Shown here one piece after another: positions 7,910 through 16,470 of a stretch of 64,000 bases of DNA. The position numbers were made by a program, and so were the translations under genes. The stretch spans positions 186,001 through 250,000 of the forward strand of contig NZ_JAIRBM010000004.1 in the NCBI RefSeq assembly GCF_020089865.1, given 5' to 3'. The notes under the pieces are model-generated. The model saw only the letters and a list, made by a program, of their open reading frames with translations, did not search any database and had not been told where the DNA came from. Numbering within the stretch: the stretch's first letter is position 1; every line of letters begins with the position of its first letter. This DNA is from Microvirga puerhi (GTDB lineage: Bacteria; Pseudomonadota; Alphaproteobacteria; Rhizobiales; Beijerinckiaceae).

Positions 7910-9049
7910 TCAGTGTCGGACCGTATTCTCCCCCACCGTCTCTGAAGAGAGCCAATCCACGACCCCCACCAGAGCGTCCCGGTTCGAGAGCCCGCGCCCA
8001 ACGGCCTCGGTAAAGAGAGTGAGCTGCCGGTCCGCGCTGGTTCCCCGGGCGATGATCCAGCGGCAGAGATCGAGTTCGCGCCGACAGCCAAGGGCTTCTG
8101 CGTCATCTGCCACCAGGGCGAGCGTCTCGTCGAGCATCTGACGAACCGGCTTGGCGCTGCGGGAGACCTCGTCAACGAAGCTGCCATGGATGCCATAGCG
8201 CTGAGCGCGCCAACTGTTCTCGTCGTTGATGGCACGGGAGGCTCCGGTCTGGCCGGCATTGAGCTTCTTGTCGAGGCTCAAATGGCGGACGAGACAGCGA
8301 TAGAGGGCCGCGATGGCCAGCGTATCGTCGAGGCGCGTACAGCTGTCCGCGACCCGCAGCTCCAGAGTGGGATGCTTCCGGGACGGCCGAATCAACCACC
8401 ACACATAGCTCGAATTCTCAATGGCCCGCGCCGCTACCAGCGTGTCGATATAACGCTGATAGTCCTTCTCGTCCTCGAACAGATCCGGGAGGCCCGTGCG
8501 CGGTAGCTCCCGATAGGCGGCGAGCCGGTAGCCAAGAAGACCCGTGCGCTGAGACTGCCAGAAGGGCGAGGAGGTGGAGAGAGCCAGAAGCAGCGGCAGA
8601 AACGGCTGAATCCGGTTCATGATGTCGATGCGGGTCGCAAGATCTTTGATCTCCACATGAACATGCATGCCGCATACCACCGTGCGGCTGCCGACCATTT
8701 GAAGATCATGCATTACCTTGCCGTAACGCGGCTGGGCGTTGGGGCGCACGCGCGACCAGAGAGCCAGCGGATGCGTACCAGCGGCCATGACCGAAAGGCC
8801 GTAATCGCGAGCGATTTCACCAACCGCAGAGCGCAGGCCCGCGAGCTGAGCTCGCGCCTCTGCAAAATCGACGCTGGGATCTATGGCGATTTCGACCTGA
8901 GGTTCCAGCATCTCGTGCTGGACACCATCGTCAAGTTTTTCATGGCACGATGCAAAGAAGTCTTTAATTCTTGCGCGGGCAACATCTCGTTTAGCAGCAT
9001 CGTTGACGAAGTACTCTTCCTCGATACCGAACTTGAATTCCCCACCCAT
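7910..9049 (-). CDS. Carboxylate-amine ligase, YbdK/GCS2 family
   Basis: 379 residues. The N-terminus FKFGIEEEYFV is the nucleotide/metal-binding start of YbdK-type enzymes, followed by GVQHEMLEPQVEIAI, AAGTHPLALW and VVCGMHVHVEI, all standard. YbdK of E. coli has weak gamma-glutamylcysteine ligase activity, but the physiological substrate of most members is unknown, so the general name is kept. It is a distant relative of GshA encoded 1 kb away, placing two GCS2 enzymes close together. The ATG at 9049 gives a normal-length protein. A short lower-GC stretch precedes the start. Confidence 0.9.
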   Translation of the reverse strand: MGGEFKFGIEEEYFVNDAAKRDVARARIKDFFASCHEKLDDGVQHEMLEPQVEIAIDPSVDFAEARAQLAGLRSAVGEIARDYGLSVMAAGTHPLALWSRVRPNAQPRYGKVMHDLQMVGSRTVVCGMHVHVEIKDLATRIDIMNRIQPFLPLLLALSTSSPFWQSQRTGLLGYRLAAYRELPRTGLPDLFEDEKDYQRYIDTLVAARAIENSSYVWWLIRPSRKHPTLELRVADSCTRLDDTLAIAALYRCLVRHLSLDKKLNAGQTGASRAINDENSWRAQRYGIHGSFVDEVSRSAKPVRQMLDETLALVADDAEALGCRRELDLCRWIIARGTSADRQLTLFTEAVGRGLSNRDALVGVVDWLSSETVGENTVRH

Positions 9050-9218
9050 ACTCGCATTCCTCTTTATTCTAATTCTAGAATCTACTCGTTATGACGCTCG
9101 CCCTGCTTCGGCGGCCCCAACCTCCTCTTTATTGGGGCGAGATTGGGGCGAATCGACAGGAAACTGCTAAGCTGTTGCGACTTGCGAGAGATCCGTTTCG
9201 GTGGCCGCATGATCGACC

Positions 9219-9977
9219 TCAGATCCAGTCCCCCAGAACGGACTGGACAACGGTAAGGGCGGCAACGGCGGCGGTGTCAGCGCGCAAGATTCGCGGCCCT
9301 AGCGAGACGCGGATACATCTTTCGTGGGCGGCAGCAAGCGCTCTCTCCTGATCGACGAATCCCCCCTCGGGACCCACTACAACGGCGAACTTGGCCGCGT
9401 GGTTCCAGCCCTCGACCCCGGCTTTTTTCAGCGCCTCCACCGGGTTGGCGACGGGGGCATCCTCGTCGCAGAACACGACAATTCGGTCGCCTTCCAACCC
9501 CTTGATAAATTTATCAAATCCGATCTCTTCCCGAACTTCAGGAAGACAAAGGATGCCACATTGCTCCGCCGCTTCGATGGCATTACTCCGCATGCGCTCG
9601 AGATTGACCCGCGTGCTCTGCGTGCGGCGAGTCAAAATGGGCTGTAGGGATCCGGCCCCCATCTCCACGGCTTTCTGGACCATGTAGTCGAGCCGGGCAT
9701 GCTTGAGCGGAGCAAAGGCATAGATGAGATCGAGGGGAGCTGACTGCGCGCGGGTGCGCTCGACACAGACAAGGTCGGCCGCCTTCCGCCCCTCTACTGC
9801 CAGGGTGGCCTTCCATTCTCCGTCCTTTCCATTGAAAACCAGGACGGCGTCCTCCGCCTTCAGGCGCAGAACGTTGAGGAGATAGTTGGCCTGGGCCCTG
9901 TCGAGGGAGACCCTCGCCCCCTGAGCCAGGGGAGAGCCGATGAAAAGACGCGGTGCATTGAAATCGTAACTGGCCAT
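9219..9977 (-). CDS. rsmE: 16S rRNA (uracil1498-N3)-methyltransferase
   Basis: 252 residues of the SPOUT superfamily. The N-terminal PUA-like part (PRLFIGSPLAQG, LDRAQANYLLNVLRLK) binds RNA and the C-terminal trefoil-knot domain carries VVGPEGGFVDQE and SLGPRILRADTAAVAAL, the S-adenosylmethionine-binding loops typical of RsmE. It methylates N3 of U1498 in the decoding region of the 30S subunit. Normal length; ATG at 9977. Confidence 0.96.
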   Translation of the reverse strand: MASYDFNAPRLFIGSPLAQGARVSLDRAQANYLLNVLRLKAEDAVLVFNGKDGEWKATLAVEGRKAADLVCVERTRAQSAPLDLIYAFAPLKHARLDYMVQKAVEMGAGSLQPILTRRTQSTRVNLERMRSNAIEAAEQCGILCLPEVREEIGFDKFIKGLEGDRIVVFCDEDAPVANPVEALKKAGVEGWNHAAKFAVVVGPEGGFVDQERALAAAHERCIRVSLGPRILRADTAAVAALTVVQSVLGDWI

Positions 9978-10183
9978 GAAAACTCCGAAAACGAGACCAG
10001 AATTAGCAAGCCGTAACGAAGGACGGGAGGCCGAGCGTGCGGCTGTTCACCTGGAATTTAGGTGTGCTCGGGCACATCCTACCCCAACGAGACCATTCGC
10101 CCCTTGGCCCCGGGAGATTGAACGTGTTAACGGAACAGCGGTCCGCGATCCGTCGTGAATGTCCAGATTCAGGGAATGTTTCG

Positions 10184-10648
10184 ATGCTGCCTATCCGTTC
10201 GCACCTTGCTGCCGCCCTTGCCGCTGCAGGCGTCTTCATGGCTGCCCCTGCCTTTGCGCAGTCGAGCGGCTGTGGTGACGCGCAGAAATTCCTCAATGAG
10301 CGCCAGAGCCTGATTCAGCAGATCAACAAGCTCGGCGGCAACGGCAAGAAGAAGACCATCGATCCCCGCACCGCCTGCGGGGTCTTCACCAAGCTGGTGT
10401 CCAACGGCAATGTCGGCATCAAGTGGCTCGAAACGAACAAGACCTGGTGCCAGGTTCCTGACGAGTTCGCCAAGGGTTTCGAGGAAGACCACAAGCGCGC
10501 TGTGGAGATGAAGGGCAAGGCTTGCGAGGCGGCCGCCAAGGTTGCCGAGATGGAGAAGCAGGCGAAGAAGGAGCGGCAGAACGGCGGCGGCCTGCTCGGC
10601 GGCGGCGGCCTGACCGGTTCCTACACCATGCCGAAGGGCGCCTTGTAA
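10184..10648 (+). CDS. Secreted hypothetical protein
   Basis: The start at 10184 gives 154 residues with a Sec signal peptide (MLPIRSHLAAALAAAGVFMAAPAFAQ) and an AGGGA ribosome site; an open frame back to 10037 adds 49 residues without signal features. The mature part is lysine-rich and amphipathic, with four cysteines (SGCGD, TACGV, TWCQV, KACEA) that could form two disulfides, and a short coiled-coil-like stretch before a Gly-rich tail (GGGLLGGGGL). Likely a periplasmic protein conserved next to ubiA in related bacteria; no function is known to me. It ends 10 nt before ubiA and could be co-transcribed with it. Confidence 0.78.
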   Translation: MLPIRSHLAAALAAAGVFMAAPAFAQSSGCGDAQKFLNERQSLIQQINKLGGNGKKKTIDPRTACGVFTKLVSNGNVGIKWLETNKTWCQVPDEFAKGFEEDHKRAVEMKGKACEAAAKVAEMEKQAKKERQNGGGLLGGGGLTGSYTMPKGAL

Positions 10649-10658
10649 CGGTCTCGCC

Positions 10659-11600
10659 ATGCTGGAGCGTCCTGCCGCCTCCGCGCTTCCCGATGCCGTG
10701 CGCGACCATTGGGCCGACCGGTTGGCGCCTGCAGCGCTCCGGCCCTATCTGCGCCTCGCCCGGATCGAGCGCCCTATCGGCTGGTGGCTCCTGCTCCTGC
10801 CCTGCTGGTGGTCTGCGGCACTTGCGGCCATCGCCGGAGGAGTTCCCTGGCCGAATCCACTCCACTGCCTGCTCTTCCTGATCGGCGCCGTTGCCATGCG
10901 GGGCGCAGGCTGCAGCTACAACGATATCGTCGACCGGGACCTCGATACCCGCGTGGAGCGGACCCGGGGCCGCCCCCTCCCCTCTGGCCAGGTCAGCCTG
11001 AAGGGCGCCTTGGCATTTCTGGCTCTTCAGGGGCTCGTCGGGCTTGTCGTCCTGCTTCAGTTCAACGGCTTTGCCATTGCCACGGGATTTGCCTCCCTCG
11101 GCATCGTGGCGCTCTACCCGTTCATGAAGCGGTTCTTCTGGATGCCCCAGATCGTGCTGGGCCTCGCCTTTGCCTGGGGAGCCCTGATGGGCTGGGCGGC
11201 CGCCTTTGGATCCTTGAGCCTTCCGGCCTTGCTCCTCTACGCCGGCAGCATCGCCTGGGTCGTAGGCTACGATACCATCTACGCCCTTCAGGATATCGAG
11301 GACGACGAGATCGCCGGCATCAAGTCCTCCGCCCGCTTCTTCGGCGACCAGGTGCGGCTCGGGGTCGGTATCTGCTACGTCCTCACCCTCGCCTTCATGG
11401 TTCCGGCTTTCGCCTGGGCCGGAGCCGGGACGGTCGCTTTTGCCGGACTCGGCCTCTTCGCCCTCCACCTTGCCTGGCAGGTCATTCGGATCGACCGGAA
11501 CGACGGAGCCGGAGCGCTCCGGCTCTTCCGTTCCAATCGGGATGCGGGTCTGATCCTGTTTGCTGCAATGACCCTGGATACCGTCCTGCGAGCCTTTTAG
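10659..11600 (+). CDS. ubiA: 4-hydroxybenzoate polyprenyltransferase
   Basis: 313 residues, integral membrane prenyltransferase that attaches the polyprenyl chain to 4-hydroxybenzoate in ubiquinone synthesis. Both Asp-rich motifs are present: NDIVDRDLD with following TRGRPLPSG, and DIEDDEIAGIKSSAR. IERPIGWWLLLLPCWW is the family-typical first membrane segment. Nine or so membrane helices can be read. Its stop codon overlaps the stop of the convergent MFS gene by 4 nt. Confidence 0.95.
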   Translation: MLERPAASALPDAVRDHWADRLAPAALRPYLRLARIERPIGWWLLLLPCWWSAALAAIAGGVPWPNPLHCLLFLIGAVAMRGAGCSYNDIVDRDLDTRVERTRGRPLPSGQVSLKGALAFLALQGLVGLVVLLQFNGFAIATGFASLGIVALYPFMKRFFWMPQIVLGLAFAWGALMGWAAAFGSLSLPALLLYAGSIAWVVGYDTIYALQDIEDDEIAGIKSSARFFGDQVRLGVGICYVLTLAFMVPAFAWAGAGTVAFAGLGLFALHLAWQVIRIDRNDGAGALRLFRSNRDAGLILFAAMTLDTVLRAF

Positions 11601-12808
11601 CAGGCCTGTTCCAGCGGCTCAGAAATGGGCTGACGACGTCTCAAGGTCAGCAGGCTCAGCGTCAGCGCTCCTACGGAGCAGGCAGCGATCGCTCCGACCA
11701 TGGGCAGCGTGGTGCCGTCATACAGCAGGCTGACGATGACGATCATCACTCCGCCCGTCACCATCTGCAGCGTTCCGCCGAGCGCAGACGCAATGCCGGC
11801 AATCGGGCCGTGATCTTCGAGCGCGAGCACCATCGTGGAAGGAATCACGAGCCCCAGGAACGCGAAAGAGCAGAACAGCAGCGCGATCAAAGCCACGAGG
11901 CTGTCGACGCCGGCCAGCGTGACGCCGAGGAGCAGCAGAGCGAAGAACGCATAGAGGCTGACGGCAGCGGTCACGACCCGCGCCATTCCATAGCGTGAAC
12001 CGAGGCTCGCGGTCAGCTGCGAGGCGCCGATGAAACCCACGGCGTTCAGCGAGAAGGTGATGCTGTACTCGGTGGGCGTCAGGCCGAAATGATCGATATA
12101 AATGAAGGACGAACTGGCGAGGAACGCGAAGAAACTCGACATGCCGAGCCCACCGATGAAGGTGAGACCGAGGAAGTGCCGGTCACGGAACAGCTGTCCG
12201 AAACCGGACAACACTTCGCCGGCGCTGACCTTGATGCGATCTTCCGGCGGCCGGGTCTCCGGCAGAGAGAACATGAGCAGGATCAGACTCACCAAAGCCG
12301 CTCCCGTCACGGCCACGAACACCGCCCGCCAGCCGAACGGCACGATGAGGGCGCTGCCGGCAAGCGGCGCGAGAATGGGCGACACGCTGATCACCAGCAT
12401 CACCAGCGACATGAGCCGCGTCGCCTCGATGCCTGTGTGAAGGTCACGGATGATGGCGCGCGGAATGACCATGACGGATGCCGCGCCGATGCCCTGCACG
12501 AACCGAAAGAGGATCAGCATCTCGATATTGCGTGCAAAAATGCAGCCAACCGATCCGAGAGTGAAGAAGGCAAGACCTGCATAAAGCGGGCGCTTGCGGC
12601 CGATCATGTCGGAGATCGGCCCGTAGAGGATCTGACAGACGCCGAAAGCGATGAAAAACGCCATCAGGGTCATCTGCGTCGCAGCCGTCGATGCGTGGAG
12701 ATCGGACGCGATCGTCGGAAGCGCGGGAATATACATGTCGATCGCAAAAGGCCCGATGGCCGAAAGCAGGCCGAGCACGAGCGCCGTTCTAGCATAACGC
12801 GAGGTCAT
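11597..12808 (-). CDS. Bcr/CflA family multidrug efflux MFS transporter
   Basis: 403 residues with 12 predicted membrane segments. The start (ALVLGLLSAIGPFAIDMYIPALPTIASDL) and the motif A loop GPISDMIGRKRPLYAG are diagnostic of the Bcr/CflA (DHA1) drug:H+ antiporters, as is RFVQGIGAASVMVIPRAIIRDL in helix 4. Substrates of this family include bicyclomycin, chloramphenicol and sulfonamides; the specific substrate cannot be inferred. Convergent with ubiA; 50 nt upstream of it on the same strand is the SRPBCC gene, so read-through is possible. Confidence 0.93.
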   Translation of the reverse strand: MTSRYARTALVLGLLSAIGPFAIDMYIPALPTIASDLHASTAATQMTLMAFFIAFGVCQILYGPISDMIGRKRPLYAGLAFFTLGSVGCIFARNIEMLILFRFVQGIGAASVMVIPRAIIRDLHTGIEATRLMSLVMLVISVSPILAPLAGSALIVPFGWRAVFVAVTGAALVSLILLMFSLPETRPPEDRIKVSAGEVLSGFGQLFRDRHFLGLTFIGGLGMSSFFAFLASSSFIYIDHFGLTPTEYSITFSLNAVGFIGASQLTASLGSRYGMARVVTAAVSLYAFFALLLLGVTLAGVDSLVALIALLFCSFAFLGLVIPSTMVLALEDHGPIAGIASALGGTLQMVTGGVMIVIVSLLYDGTTLPMVGAIAACSVGALTLSLLTLRRRQPISEPLEQAC

Positions 12809-12858
12809 CGTAAAAACTTTCAGTTCAGAGACTTAGAAACGGCGGACGGGCATCCCGC

Positions 12859-13383
12859 CTATCCTTCGGCAACGGCCTTCAGGTTTGAAAGGCCTGCCTC
12901 GAAATCCTTACCGATCATGGTATCCATGTTGATGAAAAGTCCCATGAGCTTCGCAATGAAGGGACTTGGTCCATACATGGCCCATGTCACGGTTGTTTTA
13001 CCACCGCTCGGCTCAAGAATAAACTCCGCGATATTGTGCCCCTCGAAGGGCTTGATGAAGTCGAGCTTGATGACGACCTTGGATCCCGGCGAACCATCCA
13101 CGATCTCCATGCGCCCGGAACCGGCTTTGCTTCCGTCCCACTGATATACGGCGCCTTTGCCGCTCTGCGCGCCACTCAAAGAACGCGTCATGCCGGGATC
13201 GAGCTTCTCATAGGGCGACCACGCCTGCCACTGACGGAAGTCATCGATGAAGGCGTAGATCTTCTCCGAGGGCGCATTGATGCTGGCGGAGCGCTGGACG
13301 CGGAAAGTATCGGGACGCATCGCTGCGAAGGCGAGAATGGCGACGAGCAGCACGGCCAGAACGATGGCGGCGGTTTTGATCAT
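12859..13383 (-). CDS. SRPBCC family protein with N-terminal membrane anchor
   Basis: 174 residues. Residues ~4-22 form one hydrophobic helix with no obvious cleavage site, followed by a START/Bet v1-like domain (RSASINAPSEKIYAFIDDFRQWQAWSPYEKLD, then SGRMEIVDGSPGSKV and TTVTWAMYGP). Such polyketide-cyclase-like domains bind hydrophobic ligands; the ligand here is unknown. ATG at 13383. It reads away from the SnoaL-like gene across a 356-bp intergenic region. Confidence 0.87.
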   Translation of the reverse strand: MIKTAAIVLAVLLVAILAFAAMRPDTFRVQRSASINAPSEKIYAFIDDFRQWQAWSPYEKLDPGMTRSLSGAQSGKGAVYQWDGSKAGSGRMEIVDGSPGSKVVIKLDFIKPFEGHNIAEFILEPSGGKTTVTWAMYGPSPFIAKLMGLFINMDTMIGKDFEAGLSNLKAVAEG

Positions 13384-13739
13384 GAAATCTCCCAGGGAAT
13401 GTTCAATATGAAGACTTTTTGTGTCGTGTCGGCGAAGGACTCAGGCTAGCTGCGACAGCGGCGCGATCATCATCCAGCAACGTCCGAACGGATCGATTGT
13501 TGAGCATAGCAAAGCGCACGCAGCACGCTCGATATGAAGGAAAGGGCAGACATCGCAGATCTCCGGCGCGATCACAAAGCGAAGAGCGCCACGGTTTGAC
13601 ATGCATGCATTATGTTGATATCAACTCTTTCGTCAAGGCTGCATTTGCCGGGCGATTTTCATGCATGCGCCTCCGCCCTCTGCGGAAATGAAGGTTCGGC
13701 CACAAGGACCATGCGCATCGGAACCGAAGAGGAAAGACA
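13384..13739. other. 356-bp intergenic region between divergent genes
   Basis: No convincing gene: short open frames on both strands lack a ribosome site or family resemblance. It contains a near-consensus promoter with a 12-bp palindrome (13596-13625) and two ATGCATGC segments (13601-13608 and about 13660-13668). Confidence 0.6.
13596..13625 (+). promoter_or_regulatory. Predicted sigma-70 promoter overlapped by a 12-bp palindrome
   Basis: TTGACA at 13596-13601, a 17-bp spacer and TATCAA at 13619-13624 make a good promoter reading toward the SnoaL-like gene. The perfect palindrome GTTGATATCAAC (13614-13625) covers the -10 element, so a dimeric repressor bound there would block transcription. 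No regulator gene adjoins. Predicted 5' leader about 105 nt. Confidence 0.5.
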
Positions 13740-14186
13740 ATGGATACAACCGTTCATGGGCTTAAGCCCGAGAATGAAGTCCGTCGGGCGATCGAAGGGT
13801 GGCTCGGAGCCGTTCGCGCCGGTGATATCGATGGAATTGCCGCCCATTACGCGCCGGATATCCTGGCCTTCGACGCTGTCTCACAGCTGCAGTTCAAGGG
13901 ACGGGAAGCTTATATGCAGCATTGGCGGCATTGCTTCGACCTGTGCGGGGGTCCACACGTGTTCGAATTGCGTGACATCGGCATTGCGGCCGGCGACGAC
14001 GTCGCCTTCGCCCATTTTCTCAATCGTTGCGGTGGGATCGACGAAAACGGCAAGGAGCAGACATCCTGGATGCGCGCCACCATCGGTTATCGCAAGATCG
14101 GCGGGCGCTGGATGGTCGTTCACGAGCATTTCTCTGCTCCCTTCGACATGGAGAATTTCAAAGCTCTGTTCGATCTCGAACCATAG
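13740..14186 (+). CDS. SnoaL-like/NTF2 superfamily protein (YybH type)
   Basis: 148 residues forming a cone-shaped alpha+beta NTF2 fold: VRRAIEGWLGAVRAGDIDGIAAHYAPDI, then a beta-sheet with LQFKGREAYMQHW and the C-terminal RWMVVHEHFSAPF, matching the SgcJ/EcaC/YybH-like subgroup that often acts as ketosteroid-isomerase-like enzymes or small-molecule binders. Function not established. ATG at 13740 with GAGGAAAG shortly upstream. Confidence 0.85.
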   Translation: MDTTVHGLKPENEVRRAIEGWLGAVRAGDIDGIAAHYAPDILAFDAVSQLQFKGREAYMQHWRHCFDLCGGPHVFELRDIGIAAGDDVAFAHFLNRCGGIDENGKEQTSWMRATIGYRKIGGRWMVVHEHFSAPFDMENFKALFDLEP

Positions 14187-14408
14187 TACCGGTCAGCGAA
14201 CAAACTCGCGATCAGCACAACTGCACGCATGCGGCGAGGTGAAAGCCTCGCCGCATTCACATCCGACACCCCGCGACGAAAAAGCCCGTTTGACCGTGCC
14301 GCGATGATGCCTTAAGCGGCTACATTGTCTCATGTTCATCCAATGTCGCGCACCCTTCGAACATAGAGTGACTGCGCGGCCGTCACGAGTAGTGTTCACG
14401 GGGGCTTT

Positions 14409-15803
14409 ATGAAACCGACGCGTCGCCAGATCCTCGGATCGCTATGCGTACCGGTTTTCGCGCCGACCATACTCACTGGATGGGCGAAGCCGCCTGGCCT
14501 CACCTTATCGGGCTTCGACCAGAGCGGCAGCACCTATCAACGCTACTTGAACGTGTGGGCCCGCTACCTCGCCGGCCAAAGCGTCGACGAAAAGGAAGCA
14601 TTAAGTCTGCTTGAGCATCCGGAGAGCTTCCGCGAACGGCGCGAAGCGTTTCCGACGGCGAAGGCGTTCGGAATCTTCACGAGCTGCACGCCGCATCGCG
14701 ACGTCTTCTACGATTGCCTCAACTTCAGTCTGCGCTGGCTCACCGCCCTCGACAATCCCGATCCGAGTCTGCCTCCCCTCTACAACCGCGGACAGCTCTA
14801 TTCCTGGCAATGGTCCTTCTGGGGACGTGCAGCCTTGGAGCTTTACGAAGCCACCGGCGAAAACCGTTTTCTCAAACTTCTCATCGGCGCCGCACGCAAT
14901 GTGATGGCGGCTCGCGACGACAGGCATGGGATCGTCGATGAGAACCAAAAGCGGGTCGTGAAATCCTGGGGCTCGGTGATTTCATTCGGCGGCCCTTCCA
15001 TGCGCGGCACCGATGTCACGGCGACGGGACTGATCGCCCTCCCGATCCTTCAGCTCGCCAATCGCCTGGCGGCACGGAACGAACTGGATGAGGAAATAGC
15101 GGGCCTCGCACAGGAGCTCGTTCCGTCCTTCGACGAATATGAGATGTTCTACGTCGATCTGCCGAAATTCGACGCCGGCTGCTATCGTTACGCCTTCATT
15201 CCGCAGGCGATCGACCCCACCAACCATATCAACGCCTTCGGTGCGGGACTGATCGAGCTTTACGCCTTCACGCAGGATCCGCGGCATCTCGAACGGGCGC
15301 GCAAGCTCTTCAACTTCTACCGTGGCTCCATGGTGGTGGACCGGGACGGCGCGATTTCAACGCCCTACGAGCAGGACCCGGATTTCAAGAAGCATCCGAA
15401 GTCGGAATGGTTCTGGAAGATGACCGTTTCCGCGGAGCTTCCGCTGGCGCTCGCCCGTCATGGGCTGATTGTGAAGGAAGAGGAGATGATCGGCATCGCC
15501 CGGACCTACGCGGATGTGGTCATGGCGGAGCCCGGTGGAATCAATGCGATGACGCGACGCAGCGACAAGGCGCGCATGATCGATTTCACCAAGCCTCTCG
15601 AGAATGAGACGGCGGAATATCGCAGCTATGTGCCGATGATCGCCGCAAGCCTCTTCTTCGTCGACCGGGAACATCGCATCGGCGAGAAACTTCTCCGCTA
15701 TATGCTGGATTATCCGCAATGGTTCACGAACGGCCTGTTCAGCGGCGGCGGTGTCGCCATGCTCGCCCGCGCCTATTCCCTGCGCCGGGGTTTTCGGCTG
15801 TGA
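14409..15803 (+). CDS. Tat-exported protein, probable alpha/alpha-toroid fold, unknown function
   Basis: 464 residues. The N-terminus MKPTRRQILGSLCVP has the twin-arginine motif and a hydrophobic region; AKP near residue 27 may be the cleavage site. The rest is rich in repeated helical pairs (RAALELYEATGENRFLKLLIGAARNVMAA, GLIELYAFTQDPRHLERARKLFNFYRG, RHGLIVKEEEMIGIARTYADVVM), with aromatic/Gly hairpins, as in six-hairpin glycosidases, epimerases and polysaccharide lyases. No catalytic motif was recognised. Free-standing between the SnoaL and Nudix genes. ATG preceded by GGGGG. Confidence 0.78.
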   Translation: MKPTRRQILGSLCVPVFAPTILTGWAKPPGLTLSGFDQSGSTYQRYLNVWARYLAGQSVDEKEALSLLEHPESFRERREAFPTAKAFGIFTSCTPHRDVFYDCLNFSLRWLTALDNPDPSLPPLYNRGQLYSWQWSFWGRAALELYEATGENRFLKLLIGAARNVMAARDDRHGIVDENQKRVVKSWGSVISFGGPSMRGTDVTATGLIALPILQLANRLAARNELDEEIAGLAQELVPSFDEYEMFYVDLPKFDAGCYRYAFIPQAIDPTNHINAFGAGLIELYAFTQDPRHLERARKLFNFYRGSMVVDRDGAISTPYEQDPDFKKHPKSEWFWKMTVSAELPLALARHGLIVKEEEMIGIARTYADVVMAEPGGINAMTRRSDKARMIDFTKPLENETAEYRSYVPMIAASLFFVDREHRIGEKLLRYMLDYPQWFTNGLFSGGGVAMLARAYSLRRGFRL

Positions 15804-15842
15804 CTTATGCTCAATGGAAATGCGCTGGCTTGATCACAAACG

Positions 15843-16382
15843 TTGACGGTGGAGCAAGACCGTAACAGCCTTGCGCAACACAAGCGATTCTTCTTCCTCA
15901 CGCTTGGCTGCAAGAGCGTAACTTTGATGACACGCCAACGCCACCAACTCAGCGCTTCCGTCTTTGTCGTACTCAGACGCCGAGATACTATATGCCTTCT
16001 CCGTCGCGCCACAACGGGCTGGATGGACGGCTATCTGAGCCTGCCGGCAGGTGGCCTAGACGCTCATGAGACAATTCGGGATGCCGCCATTCGTGAAGCC
16101 AGGGAAGAGATTGGTATCACGCTTACACCCCGGACCCTAGATTACGCCCATACCCTTCACAGCTTGACCGAAGGGAAAGATTGGCTCGGACATTTCTTCG
16201 TAGCCATAGAATGGGTCGGAGAGCCTCGGATCTGTGAACCTCATAAGCACAGTGCCCTGATATGGGCACCCATCGCTTCCCTGCCTGACGACATGATTCC
16301 GTATGTGCGACAAAGCCTTTTGAATATCGAGGAAGGGTTGGCCTATTCGGAGTATGGCTGGGGCGTCCCTGCTAGTCTTTGA
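15843..16382 (+). CDS. Nudix hydrolase
   Basis: Contains a perfect Nudix box: GGLDAHE, seven residues, then REAREEIGI, the Mg-binding signature of nucleoside-diphosphate-linked pyrophosphohydrolases. The start is uncertain. An ATG at 15927 gives 151 residues beginning directly before the fold (MTRQRHQLSASVFVVL) and is the more usual length; the ATG at 15843 adds 28 residues without family resemblance. Ribosome sites are weak for both. The gene seems less GC-rich than its surroundings by eye, which might reflect recent acquisition. Substrate unknown. Confidence 0.85.
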   Translation: MTVEQDRNSLAQHKRFFFLTLGCKSVTLMTRQRHQLSASVFVVLRRRDTICLLRRATTGWMDGYLSLPAGGLDAHETIRDAAIREAREEIGITLTPRTLDYAHTLHSLTEGKDWLGHFFVAIEWVGEPRICEPHKHSALIWAPIASLPDDMIPYVRQSLLNIEEGLAYSEYGWGVPASL

Positions 16383-16470
16383 AGTCGTACGACGCCTCTT
16401 ATCCCCCCAAACTGCCACATACGGCCTCAGTGTGTGGCATTTGGCTCCCACATCTCCCATTTGTAGCTCG

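Noticed and set aside
10419..11468. Minus-strand frame of 349 codons over ubiA
   Set aside because: Low-complexity Glu/Gly/Arg shadow of a strongly supported membrane enzyme.
13403..13606. Possible 67-codon gene in the SRPBCC/SnoaL intergenic region
   Set aside because: No ribosome site, no recognised family and overlapped by the predicted promoter.
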